NCBI GenBank assembly: GCA_024636575.1
Contig: JAGXGU010000022.1
Coordinates: 1 to 7,852, forward strand
Length of the DNA stretch: 7,852 nucleotides
Source of the DNA: Altererythrobacter sp.
GTDB lineage: Bacteria > Pseudomonadota > Alphaproteobacteria > Sphingomonadales > Sphingomonadaceae
Direction of reading: 5' to 3'
A program made the translations under genes and the position numbers. Shown one piece after another: positions 1 to 5,656 of this stretch (positions are counted from its first letter, which is position 1; each line of letters begins with the position of its first letter). The notes beneath the pieces are model-generated. The model made no database searches and was not told the origin of the DNA. It saw only the letters and a program-made list of their open reading frames with translations.

Positions 1-208
1 AGGAATCCGCATTTCCAATGAAGCCGGTCTCGACGCCGGGATCGAAGCCATGCTGGCGCATGACGGACCGGTAATGGTCGATTGCCAGGTGTCGAAAGAC
101 GCCAATTGTTATCCGATGATCCCCAGCGGCGCTGCCCACACTGACATGCTGATGTATGGCGACACGGCCAACGGCACGATGGACGATGAAGCGAAGGCAT
201 TGGTCTGA
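1..208 (+). CDS. ilvB: acetolactate synthase large subunit, C-terminal end (partial)
   Basis: This open frame enters from the left edge (first full codon at base 2) and ends with TGA at 206-208, giving the last 68 residues. The stretch DCQVSKDANCYPMIPSGAAH is the characteristic C-terminus of the thiamine-diphosphate enzyme acetolactate synthase, where large subunits usually read NVYPMIPSGAAHxEM. The enzyme joins two pyruvates, or pyruvate and 2-ketobutyrate, in the first shared step to valine, leucine and isoleucine. Only the end of the third, cofactor-binding domain is visible; the catalytic Glu and most of the ThDP site lie outside the window. Its stop overlaps the ilvN start by one base, so the two are almost certainly co-transcribed and translationally coupled. 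The identification rests on this motif plus the ilvN neighbour. Confidence 0.93.
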   Translation, partial: GIRISNEAGLDAGIEAMLAHDGPVMVDCQVSKDANCYPMIPSGAAHTDMLMYGDTANGTMDDEAKALV

Positions 209-723
209 TGAAAATCCACCAGGCAGCAGCAGAGCGGCACGTCCTGACCGTGACCGTCGATAACGAGGCGGGCATCCTCGCGCGAATCGCAGGCATGTTC
301 ACCGCGCGCGGATATAATATCGATAGCCTGACCGTGGCCGATATTTCGGAAAACCATGCCGTCAGCCGGATCACCATCGTCACCCAGGGCCCACCGCAAG
401 TGATCGACCAGATCCGCGCACAGCTGGAACGGCTGGTATCGGTCCACCGCGTGGTTGACCTGACTGAAACCGGCAAGCACGTGGAACGCGAACTGGCGCT
501 GGTCAAGGTGAAGGGCACCGGCGAACACCGTGTCGAGGCACTTCGGCTTGCGGATGTTTTCCGCGCGCAAGTGGTCGATACCACCACGTCCAGCTTCATC
601 TTCGAATTGACCGGCTCGCCGGACAAGATCGATAGCTTCATTGCATTGATGCGCGAACTCGGCCTGGTCGAAGTCGGGCGAACCGGTATTGCCGGAATGA
701 TGCGCGGGGCCGAAGGTACCTGA
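208..723 (+). CDS. ilvN: acetolactate synthase small (regulatory) subunit
   Basis: This 171-residue protein has the usual length of the IlvH/IlvN family. An N-terminal ACT domain (about residues 10-85) contains the valine-binding segment N19-E-A-G22-I-L, followed by RGYN37IDSLTV. By alignment from memory, N19, G22 and N37 match the E. coli IlvH residues N11, G14 and N29 that bind the feedback inhibitor valine. The C-terminal ALS small-subunit domain covers about residues 86-165 and starts near HVERELALVKVK. The protein activates the large subunit and confers valine feedback inhibition in the cytoplasm. The ATG sits inside the TGATG overlap with ilvB and has no strong Shine-Dalgarno sequence of its own, which fits translational coupling. 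A palindrome pair and then ilvC follow. Nothing in the ACT domain suggests loss of valine sensing. Confidence 0.95.
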   Translation: MKIHQAAAERHVLTVTVDNEAGILARIAGMFTARGYNIDSLTVADISENHAVSRITIVTQGPPQVIDQIRAQLERLVSVHRVVDLTETGKHVERELALVKVKGTGEHRVEALRLADVFRAQVVDTTTSSFIFELTGSPDKIDSFIALMRELGLVEVGRTGIAGMMRGAEGT

Positions 724-729
724 ATTTTC

Positions 730-807
730 CGTCGCCCCAGCGAAAGCTGGGGCCGCTGTCCGGGTCGGACATCACTTAAACAGATCCCCGCCTTCGCCGG
801 GATGACG
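730..807. repeat. pair of inverted REP-like palindromes (BIME-like) between ilvN and ilvC
   Basis: Two related palindromic units face each other. The left unit (730-758) contains the perfect 8-bp stem GCCCCAGC/GCTGGGGC (734-741 with 746-753) closed by a GAAA tetraloop. The right unit (781-807), read on the - strand, starts CGTCATCCCGGCGAAGGC and matches the left unit CGTCGCCCCAGCGAAAGC position by position with a few substitutions. Its own stem, ATCCC-C-GC/GC-C-GGGAT (784-803), has one C-C mismatch. Between them, 758-770 forms a small GTCC/GGAC hairpin. From memory, palindromes of this GCGAA-loop type are common as dispersed repeats in sphingomonad genomes. In the mRNA the units would form stable hairpins that could slow 3' decay of ilvBN or dampen read-through into ilvC. 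No T-run follows either stem, so a classical terminator is unlikely. Confidence 0.7.
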
Positions 808-823
808 CTAGAATGGGATAGAA

Positions 824-1858
824 ATGAAAGTTTTTTATGACGCCGATGCCGATCAGGACCTGATCAAGGGCAAGAAAATCGCCATCGTCGGGTATGGCAG
901 CCAGGGCCATGCCCATGCACAGAATTTGCGCGACAGCGGCGTTGGCGAAGTGGCCATTGCCCTGCGCGAAGGCTCTGCCACCGCGAAGAAGGCGCAAAGC
1001 GCGGGCTTCAAGGTGATGTCCAATGCAGATGCGGCGAAATGGGCCGATGTGATCATGGTCCTTGCGCCGGACGAGCACCAGGCCGCAATTTACGCCGACG
1101 ATCTGGCGGCGAACATGAAATCGGGGGCGGCGCTGGCCTTCGCCCACGGGCTCAACGTCCATTTCGGCCTGATCGAGGCGCGCGCCGATCTCGACGTATT
1201 CATGGTCGCGCCCAAGGGTCCCGGCCACACCGTGCGCAGCGAATATGTGAAGGGCGGCGGCGTGCCGTGCCTGGTTGCCGTGGCGCAGGAAGCCGAAGGC
1301 ACCAGCGGCAATAATTACGCCCACGCCCTCGCCCTGTCCTATGCCTCTGCCGTGGGCGGCGGCCGCAGCGGGATCATCGAAACCACTTTCCGCGAAGAAT
1401 GCGAAACCGATCTGTTCGGCGAGCAGGCGGTGCTGTGCGGCGGGATCACCCATCTGATCCAGGCCGGGTTCGAAACGCTGGTGGAAGCCGGCTACGCGCC
1501 GGAAATGGCCTATTTCGAATGCCTGCACGAAACGAAACTGATCGTCGATCTGCTGTATGAAGGCGGCATCGCCAACATGCGCTATTCGATCAGCAACACC
1601 GCCGAATATGGCGACATCAAAACCGGGCCGCGGATCATCACTGCCGAAACCAAGGCAGAAATGAAGCGCGTGCTGCAGGACATCCAGGCCGGCCGTTTCG
1701 TGAAGGATTTCGTGCTCGACAACCGCGCTGGCCAGCCCGAACTCAAGGCGAGCCGCAAGGCCGCCGCCGCGCATCAGATCGAACAGGTCGGCGCGGAATT
1801 GCGGGCGATGATGCCGTGGATCGCCAAGAACCAGCTGGTCGACAAGGCGAAGAATTAA
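824..1858 (+). CDS. ilvC: ketol-acid reductoisomerase (NADP+), class I
   Basis: IlvC converts 2-acetolactate or 2-aceto-2-hydroxybutyrate into the dihydroxy acid by a Mg-dependent alkyl shift and NAD(P)H reduction, the second shared step to branched-chain amino acids. The 344 residues fit the short class I form (about 340; E. coli is the long class II). The Rossmann motif GYGSQG is at residues 23-28, and the loop L47-R-E-G-S51 suggests NADPH preference. The catalytic His is H108 in AFAHGLNVHF. The Mg ligands are D196 and E200 in EECETDLFGEQ, and E232 and E236 in YFECLHE. The helical knotted domain extends to the typical end MMPWIAKNQLVDKAKN. Around residues 157-166 (EGTSGNNYAH) it seems about five residues longer than the Pseudomonas enzyme as I remember it. 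The start has a modest GGGA (815-818) upstream. Confidence 0.97.
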   Translation: MKVFYDADADQDLIKGKKIAIVGYGSQGHAHAQNLRDSGVGEVAIALREGSATAKKAQSAGFKVMSNADAAKWADVIMVLAPDEHQAAIYADDLAANMKSGAALAFAHGLNVHFGLIEARADLDVFMVAPKGPGHTVRSEYVKGGGVPCLVAVAQEAEGTSGNNYAHALALSYASAVGGGRSGIIETTFREECETDLFGEQAVLCGGITHLIQAGFETLVEAGYAPEMAYFECLHETKLIVDLLYEGGIANMRYSISNTAEYGDIKTGPRIITAETKAEMKRVLQDIQAGRFVKDFVLDNRAGQPELKASRKAAAAHQIEQVGAELRAMMPWIAKNQLVDKAKN

Positions 1859-1917
1859 TCCGGCGACCAAATTGTCATAAAGCCGACACAGGATGAGCAG
1901 ACAGGGTAGGAATCTTG

Positions 1918-1922
1918 AGGAG
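1918..1922 (+). promoter_or_regulatory. Shine-Dalgarno AGGAG that decides the lipoprotein start
   Basis: AGGAG lies 10 bases before ATG 1933 and 7 bases before the in-frame GTG 1930. The earlier in-frame TTG at 1915 overlaps this site and would leave it inside the coding region, so 1915 is an unlikely start. The signal peptide also reads better from 1933. Confidence 0.65.
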
Positions 1923-1932
1923 TTTTGTTGTG

Positions 1933-2388
1933 ATGACAATTTTTCGTAAAATTTCCCGCCTCTGTCTGCTTCCCCTGCCTGCTATCGCCATGCTGGCAGC
2001 CTGCGGCGGTGCGGCGGAGCAGAGCGAAACTGCGGAGCAATATGCCGCACGGATAAATGGCACCGGGCAAAGCGCCCCGGCAACCGGCCCGGCGCCGCAA
2101 GGCGCTCCGTCCGTGTCCACACCTCTCCCCGGTGCTGCCCCCGGCCCGGTTGAGCCACGCACGTCCACCGATCCGTCCGCCAGTTCATGCGGAGCGACCG
2201 CTGCCGCTGAATTCCTCGGTCAGAGCGACAACGCACAGGTCCGTCAGGCGATTGCCGAAAAGGCGCAGCCGCGCGCCGGAATCCGGTTCATCCGGCCGGG
2301 TGAGATGTACACGCAGGACTTCAACAACAACCGCCTGAACGTGATGCTTGATGCAGGCGGCGTGATCCGGGATTTCCGCTGCGGGTAG
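1933..2388 (+). CDS. lipoprotein with I78-family peptidase inhibitor domain
   Basis: The 151-residue product begins with a short basic stretch (RK, R9), a hydrophobic core and the lipobox L21-A22-A23-C24, so it should be lipidated at C24 and anchored to a membrane facing the periplasm. A Pro/Ala/Ser-rich linker fills about residues 45-78. The C-terminal domain (86-151) has the pattern I know from the I78 inhibitor family (PF11720): SCG near the start, then GIRFIRPGEMYTQDF, NRLNVMLD and a terminal RDFRCG. C86 and C150 could form the single disulfide of that domain. Characterised members inhibit serine proteases such as elastase or subtilisin; the target here is unknown, and protection of the envelope from the cell's own or competitors' proteases is inference. 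The gene starts 75 bases after ilvC on the same strand but has no evident link to amino acid synthesis. GTG 1930 is the alternative start. Confidence 0.8.
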   Translation: MTIFRKISRLCLLPLPAIAMLAACGGAAEQSETAEQYAARINGTGQSAPATGPAPQGAPSVSTPLPGAAPGPVEPRTSTDPSASSCGATAAAEFLGQSDNAQVRQAIAEKAQPRAGIRFIRPGEMYTQDFNNNRLNVMLDAGGVIRDFRCG

Positions 2389-2392
2389 ATTT

Positions 2393-2521
2393 ATGGTGGC
2401 GGCGCTCAATGGCGTGACCCGTCCGGTCACGATCATGGCAGAGTTTACCGGTGCCGAGGCCAATCCGATGGTGCCGGATGAAGTCGAACTCGATATCTCG
2501 GCCGCGTTCGAAAAGCAGTAA
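2393..2521 (+). pseudogene. possible remnant of a YceI-family gene (C-terminal piece with internal deletion)
   Basis: A 42-residue open frame starts 4 bases after the lipoprotein stop and ends TAA at 2519-2521. LNGVTRPVTI followed by AEFTGAEANPM resembles the conserved YceI segment usually written LNGVTKPVTLDVxFNG. The tail VPDEVELDISAAFEKQ resembles the YceI C-terminus, xVSDEVxLxIxVEAV. In intact YceI proteins roughly 25 residues with a conserved R-S-x-F-G motif lie between these pieces and more than 100 residues precede them; here both are missing. I therefore read it as the decayed end of a periplasmic lipocalin-like isoprenoid-binding protein gene. Alternatively it could be a coincidental or new small gene translated by coupling from the lipoprotein. 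No good Shine-Dalgarno sequence precedes its ATG. The assignment comes from remembered consensus only. Confidence 0.4.
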
Positions 2522-2613
2522 CCCGCCCGACCGAACTTCTCAGCTCCAGCGATTCAGAAGAAAATTGCGCAGACAGGCTGGACAGCGGACGTTTAATTGC
2601 ACATAGCGGCGGC
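2522..2613 (+). other. gap before the leuA leader; likely holds the leuA promoter, not resolved
   Basis: No gene is visible here. The best -35-like word is TGGACA at 2579-2584 (five of six to TTGACA), but the -10 position 16-18 bases later (ACATAG, CATAGC) is poor. TTTAAT at 2592-2597 is a better -10-like word but has no well-spaced -35. A start site near 2605-2614 would make the leader peptide leaderless or nearly so, as known for trpL in Sinorhizobium. This is speculation and no promoter is claimed. Confidence 0.25.
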
Positions 2614-2664
2614 ATGACGATGCAGCTGGACATGTTACTACGACTAATCCGCCCTTGGGCGTGA
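2614..2664 (+). CDS. putative leucine leader peptide of leuA (16 aa)
   Basis: The open frame encodes MTMQLDMLLRLIRPWA and stops at TGA 2662-2664, 83 bases before leuA. Four of 16 residues are Leu, at codons 5, 8, 9 and 11 (CTG, TTA, CTA, CTA), followed by Ile. TTA and CTA appear very scarce in the neighbouring GC-rich genes, so a cluster within four codons is unlikely to be accidental. Leader peptides rich in codons of the regulated amino acid control leu and ilv operons by transcription attenuation in many proteobacteria. When charged Leu-tRNA is scarce, a ribosome would stall at 2635-2646, directly beside the 5' arm of a long complementary pair (2652-2661 with 2697-2706). ATG 2620 is an alternative start; the GC-rich bases before 2614 give only a weak ribosome site. 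It is too short for homology-based gene finding. Confidence 0.68.
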   Translation: MTMQLDMLLRLIRPWA

Positions 2665-2706
2665 TGTGCGGCGGTGCCTGATGCGGCGCGCCGGGTCGCC
2701 CAAGGG
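2650..2706 (+). promoter_or_regulatory. leuA: putative leuA attenuator RNA structure
   Basis: CCCTTGGGCG (2652-2661), at the end of the leader peptide frame, is the exact reverse complement of CGCCCAAGGG (2697-2706). This gives a 10-bp helix, plus a possible G-U pair (2651-2707), enclosing 35 bases. Two weaker alternatives compete: the 5' arm can fold on itself (CGCC/GGCG, 2650-2653 with 2658-2661), and 2674-2678 can pair with 2685-2689 inside the loop. The nearest T-rich stretch, CATTTTCATT (2721-2730), begins 14 bases after the helix, so this is not a standard intrinsic terminator. Rho-dependent termination or a translational effect is possible. A ribosome stalled at the Leu codons or resting at the stop codon would cover the 5' arm. 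The pairing is directly visible; the mechanism is inferred. Confidence 0.6.
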
Positions 2707-2747
2707 TAGCTCCGTCCAGACATTTTCATTCGTCAGAGAACTTTCCC

Positions 2748-4424
2748 ATGTCCATGCTTCGCGAACCTTCGCGTAAATATTCGACTTTCGCCCCCATCCA
2801 TCTGCCGGACCGGCAATGGCCATCCCAAGTCATCACCGCGCCGCCGCGCTGGCTGTCGACCGATCTGCGGGACGGCAATCAGGCGATTGTCGATCCGATG
2901 GACGCGCTCAAGAAACGGCGTTTCTTCGACCTGCTGGTGGAAATCGGGGTAAAGGAAATCGAGGTCGGGTTTCCCAGCGCGGGGGCGACCGAGTTCGACT
3001 TTATCCGCAATCTGGTCGATTCCGGCAACATTCCGCAAGACGTGATGGTCCAGGTCCTCACCCAGTCGCGGCAGGATTTGATCCACACTTCCTTCGACAG
3101 CATCGACGGCGTTCACGCCGCAGTGGTCCATATGTACAATGCCGTCAGCCCGGCATGGCGCGATATCGTGTTCCGCATGAGCAAGGACGAAGTGCGCCAG
3201 ATCGCCATAGACGGCGCAAAAATCATGCGCGACGAAGCAGCGTCTCGTCCGAATACGGAATGGCATTTCCAGTACAGCCCGGAAACATTCTCCACCGCCG
3301 AACTCGATTTCAGCATCGAGGTATGCGAGGCGGTAATGGAGGTTTTGCAGCCGACACGCGAACGCCCGATCATCCTCAACCTGCCCGCCACGGTGGAGGC
3401 GGCGACGCCGAATATCTACGCCGACCAGATTGAATATTTCTGCCGCAATTTGCCGAACCGCGACGCGGCGGTGATCAGCCTGCATACGCATAATGATCGC
3501 GGCACCGGCGTCGCGGCGGCGGAACTTGGCCTGATGGCGGGCGCGGACCGGGTGGAAGGCTGCCTGTTCGGCAATGGCGAACGGACCGGCAATTGCTGCC
3601 TCGTCACGGTCGCGCTCAATATGTACACGCAGGGGATCGATCCGGGCCTGGATTTCTCCGACATCGACCGGGTGATCGAGACGGTCGAATATTGCAACGA
3701 ACTGCCGGTCCACCAGCGCCATCCCTATGGCGGCGAATTGGTGTTCACGGCATTTTCCGGCAGCCATCAGGACGCAATCAAGAAAGGCTTTTCCGCGCGC
3801 GAAACCCAGAATGACGAGGCGTGGCGCGTTCCATACCTGCCGATCGACCCGGCCGATCTGGGCCGCAGTTACGAAGCGGTCATCCGGGTCAATTCACAAA
3901 GCGGCAAAGGCGGATTTGCCTGGGTTCTGGAACAGGATCAGGGCCTGAAACTGCCCAAGAAAATGCAGGCCGATTTCGCCCCGCATGTCCAGCGGATGGC
4001 GGATGATCTGGGCCGGGAACTGAACGCCGCCGACATCTGGCAGGCGTTCCGCGCAGCCTATCACGTGCAGACCAACCCCAAACATTTCCAGCTGATCGAT
4101 TACGAGGAAAACCGCGCCGCCGACGGTACGCGGATGTTCACCGGCACCATCGAAGTCGATGGCCAGGCGCAAAGCGTCAGCGGGCGCGGGAATGGTCTGA
4201 TCTCTTCGGTCGTCGCCACCCTGCGCGAAGCCTTCGACCTTGAACTGGATGTAGTGGATTATTCCGAACACGCCCTGTCGAAAGGGTCGGACGCGCGCGC
4301 CGCAGCCTATCTGGAATGCACCGGCCCGGATGGCCACAAGATCTGGGGCTGCGGGATCGACGAAGATGTCGCCACCGCCAGCGTCCGCGCAGTACTCAGC
4401 GCAGCAAACAGTGCGATAGCCTGA
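2748..4424 (+). CDS. leuA: 2-isopropylmalate synthase (long, LeuA type 2)
   Basis: LeuA condenses acetyl-CoA with 2-ketoisovalerate to 2-isopropylmalate, the committed step of leucine synthesis. At 558 residues it belongs to the long type also found in Mycobacterium. The catalytic TIM barrel (about residues 30-310) shows STDLRDGNQA with metal ligand D42, the metal-binding H246-T-H248-N-D motif, and GNGERTGN (275-282) with the last ligand N282. A linker leads to the C-terminal LeuA allosteric/dimer domain (about 430-558), which normally binds leucine for feedback inhibition; its glycine-containing segment GRGNGLISSVVATL is present near residue 480. Its substrate arises in the pathway begun by ilvBN and ilvC upstream. 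The start is ATG 2748, after a weak AGAGAA (2735-2740); ATG 2754 is an alternative. Transcription is probably governed by the leucine leader at 2614-2706. Confidence 0.96.
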   Translation: MSMLREPSRKYSTFAPIHLPDRQWPSQVITAPPRWLSTDLRDGNQAIVDPMDALKKRRFFDLLVEIGVKEIEVGFPSAGATEFDFIRNLVDSGNIPQDVMVQVLTQSRQDLIHTSFDSIDGVHAAVVHMYNAVSPAWRDIVFRMSKDEVRQIAIDGAKIMRDEAASRPNTEWHFQYSPETFSTAELDFSIEVCEAVMEVLQPTRERPIILNLPATVEAATPNIYADQIEYFCRNLPNRDAAVISLHTHNDRGTGVAAAELGLMAGADRVEGCLFGNGERTGNCCLVTVALNMYTQGIDPGLDFSDIDRVIETVEYCNELPVHQRHPYGGELVFTAFSGSHQDAIKKGFSARETQNDEAWRVPYLPIDPADLGRSYEAVIRVNSQSGKGGFAWVLEQDQGLKLPKKMQADFAPHVQRMADDLGRELNAADIWQAFRAAYHVQTNPKHFQLIDYEENRAADGTRMFTGTIEVDGQAQSVSGRGNGLISSVVATLREAFDLELDVVDYSEHALSKGSDARAAAYLECTGPDGHKIWGCGIDEDVATASVRAVLSAANSAIA

Positions 4425-4494
4425 TCTGGCAGGATAATCTGGAAACTTGCCTCTATACGCGGGCTGCGCTTGGTGTACCCTGCCCTATGGAATT

Positions 4495-4500
4495 GGGGAG
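4495..4500 (+). promoter_or_regulatory. Shine-Dalgarno GGGGAG for the amidohydrolase TTG start
   Basis: GGGGAG ends 8 bases before TTG 4509. No ATG or GTG in the same frame has such a site: GTG 4473 and TTG 4470 lie further upstream with no purine-rich sequence before them. The ATG at 4487 is in another frame. Confidence 0.55.
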
Positions 4501-4508
4501 ATTACAGT

Positions 4509-5552
4509 TTGGCCGAAGACATTCTCGAACCGGATTTGCCGATCATCGATCCGCACCACCATTTGTGGGATCTGCGCCCGATGATCCCGATGTTTCCGGA
4601 ACCGCAGCATCCCTTCATCGCATCAATCGCCGGCGCGCCCTATTATACGTTCGACCAGCTTCAGGCCGATCTGGCCACGGGGCACAACATCATCGGCACG
4701 GTGTTCATGGAATGCGGGGCGTTCTATCGGGCTGACGCACCAGAGGAACTGAAACCCGTTGGCGAAGTCGAATTCGTGAACGGCGTTGCAGCCCAGAGCG
4801 CGTGCGGATTATACGGCGATTTGCGGGCCTGCGCGGCGATTGTCGGCCATGCGAACATGCTGCTTGGTGATGGCGCTGTGCCGGTCCTCGAAAGCCTGAT
4901 TGCGGCGGGTAATGGCCGGTTTCGGGGCATCCGGCATTCCGCTGCGTGGGACAGCGATCCTACAACGCTTGGTCCGCCGTTCCATGCGCCGGAAGGATTG
5001 CTGACCAGCGACGCATTCCAGGCCGGGTTCGCCCGTCTCGGCAAATTCGGGCTTACCTTCGATGCATGGGTGCTGGAACCACAACTGGTCGATGTGATCG
5101 CATTGGCCCGCAAATTTCCGGATCAGCAGATCGTGCTCGATCATTGCGGCACACCGCTGGGCATTGCATCCTATCGCGGTACATTGCCCAAGCATTTCGG
5201 CCGCTGGCGCAAGGCCATCCAGCGCCTGGCGGAATGCCCCAATGTTTCGATAAAGCTTGGCGGATTGGCGATGGCATTTTGCGGAATGCCGGAAGATGGG
5301 CCGGCCAGGAATATCGGATCGGCGGCCCTCGCGGAAATGTGGCGGCCGTATATCGAAACCTGCATCGAGGCTTTCGGGCCAACCCGCGCAATGTTCGAAA
5401 GCAATTACCCGGTTGACCGGTGGGGCGCGACCTATCCGGTGCTTTGGAACGCCTTCAAGCGGATCACTGCCGGGGCATCGGCCGATGAAAAGCGCGCGCT
5501 TTACGCAGGGTCCGCCGCGCGTTTTTACGGTATCGAGGAATTGCTCGGCTGA
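4509..5552 (+). CDS. amidohydrolase family (COG3618-type TIM-barrel metal hydrolase)
   Basis: The 347-residue protein (360 if started at TTG 4470) belongs to the Amidohydrolase_2 superfamily (PF04909). It begins with the metal-binding strand LPIIDPHHHLWD (H16 and H18). Further family marks are GTVFMECGAFYR, VNGVAAQSACGLYG, GRFRGIRHSAAWDSD, VLDHCGTPLG (H212) and MFESNYPVDRWG near residues 296-306. The last segment corresponds to the usual SDxP metal/catalytic aspartate, but here the position is Asn (N299); I recall the same FESNFPVD form in a subgroup of these proteins. Relatives include lactonases acting on sugar acids or aromatic breakdown products. The actual substrate cannot be told from the sequence. 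There is no signal peptide, so it is cytoplasmic. It follows leuA by 84 bases on the same strand, with no terminator seen between, but no pathway link is evident. The start choice is uncertain. Confidence 0.82.
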   Translation: MAEDILEPDLPIIDPHHHLWDLRPMIPMFPEPQHPFIASIAGAPYYTFDQLQADLATGHNIIGTVFMECGAFYRADAPEELKPVGEVEFVNGVAAQSACGLYGDLRACAAIVGHANMLLGDGAVPVLESLIAAGNGRFRGIRHSAAWDSDPTTLGPPFHAPEGLLTSDAFQAGFARLGKFGLTFDAWVLEPQLVDVIALARKFPDQQIVLDHCGTPLGIASYRGTLPKHFGRWRKAIQRLAECPNVSIKLGGLAMAFCGMPEDGPARNIGSAALAEMWRPYIETCIEAFGPTRAMFESNYPVDRWGATYPVLWNAFKRITAGASADEKRALYAGSAARFYGIEELLG

Positions 5553-5600
5553 CCTGCCGAATTTGTCCCTACAACCCCGATAATCACGGTGTATCGACAA

Positions 5601-5615
5601 GCGGCACTTTGCCGC
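5601..5615 (+). other. small perfect hairpin upstream of the nitronate monooxygenase gene
   Basis: GCGGCA (5601-5606) and TGCCGC (5610-5615) form a 6-bp stem with a 3-base loop in the 104-base gap. No T-run follows on either strand, so it is not a clear terminator. It could be an operator-like palindrome or part of the 5' leader of the next gene. No regulator is implied by the neighbours. Confidence 0.35.
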
Positions 5616-5656
5616 ATAAGCGAGCCCATAGATTTCATTAAGCAACGGAGCTTTTC

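Noticed and set aside
206..210. TGATG overlap of ilvB stop and ilvN start
   Set aside because: A common arrangement for translationally coupled subunits; not unusual.
1872..1912. Possible promoter TTGTCA (1872-1877) before the lipoprotein gene
   Set aside because: No acceptable -10 word lies 16-18 bases downstream, so it is not supported.
1915..1932. TTG 1915 as start of the I78 lipoprotein
   Set aside because: It overlaps the AGGAG Shine-Dalgarno site itself and adds residues in front of a signal peptide that is complete from ATG 1933.
776..1939. Long - strand open frame opposite ilvC
   Set aside because: A mirror of ilvC caused by GC-rich codon use. Its translation has no recognisable family pattern, and ilvC is certain on the + strand.
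2733..3767. Long - strand open frame opposite leuA
   Set aside because: A shadow of the leuA coding frame; same reasoning as for the frame opposite ilvC.
4809..5645. 278-residue - strand open frame opposite the amidohydrolase
   Set aside because: The + strand frame carries clear metal-binding motifs; the opposite frame shows none.
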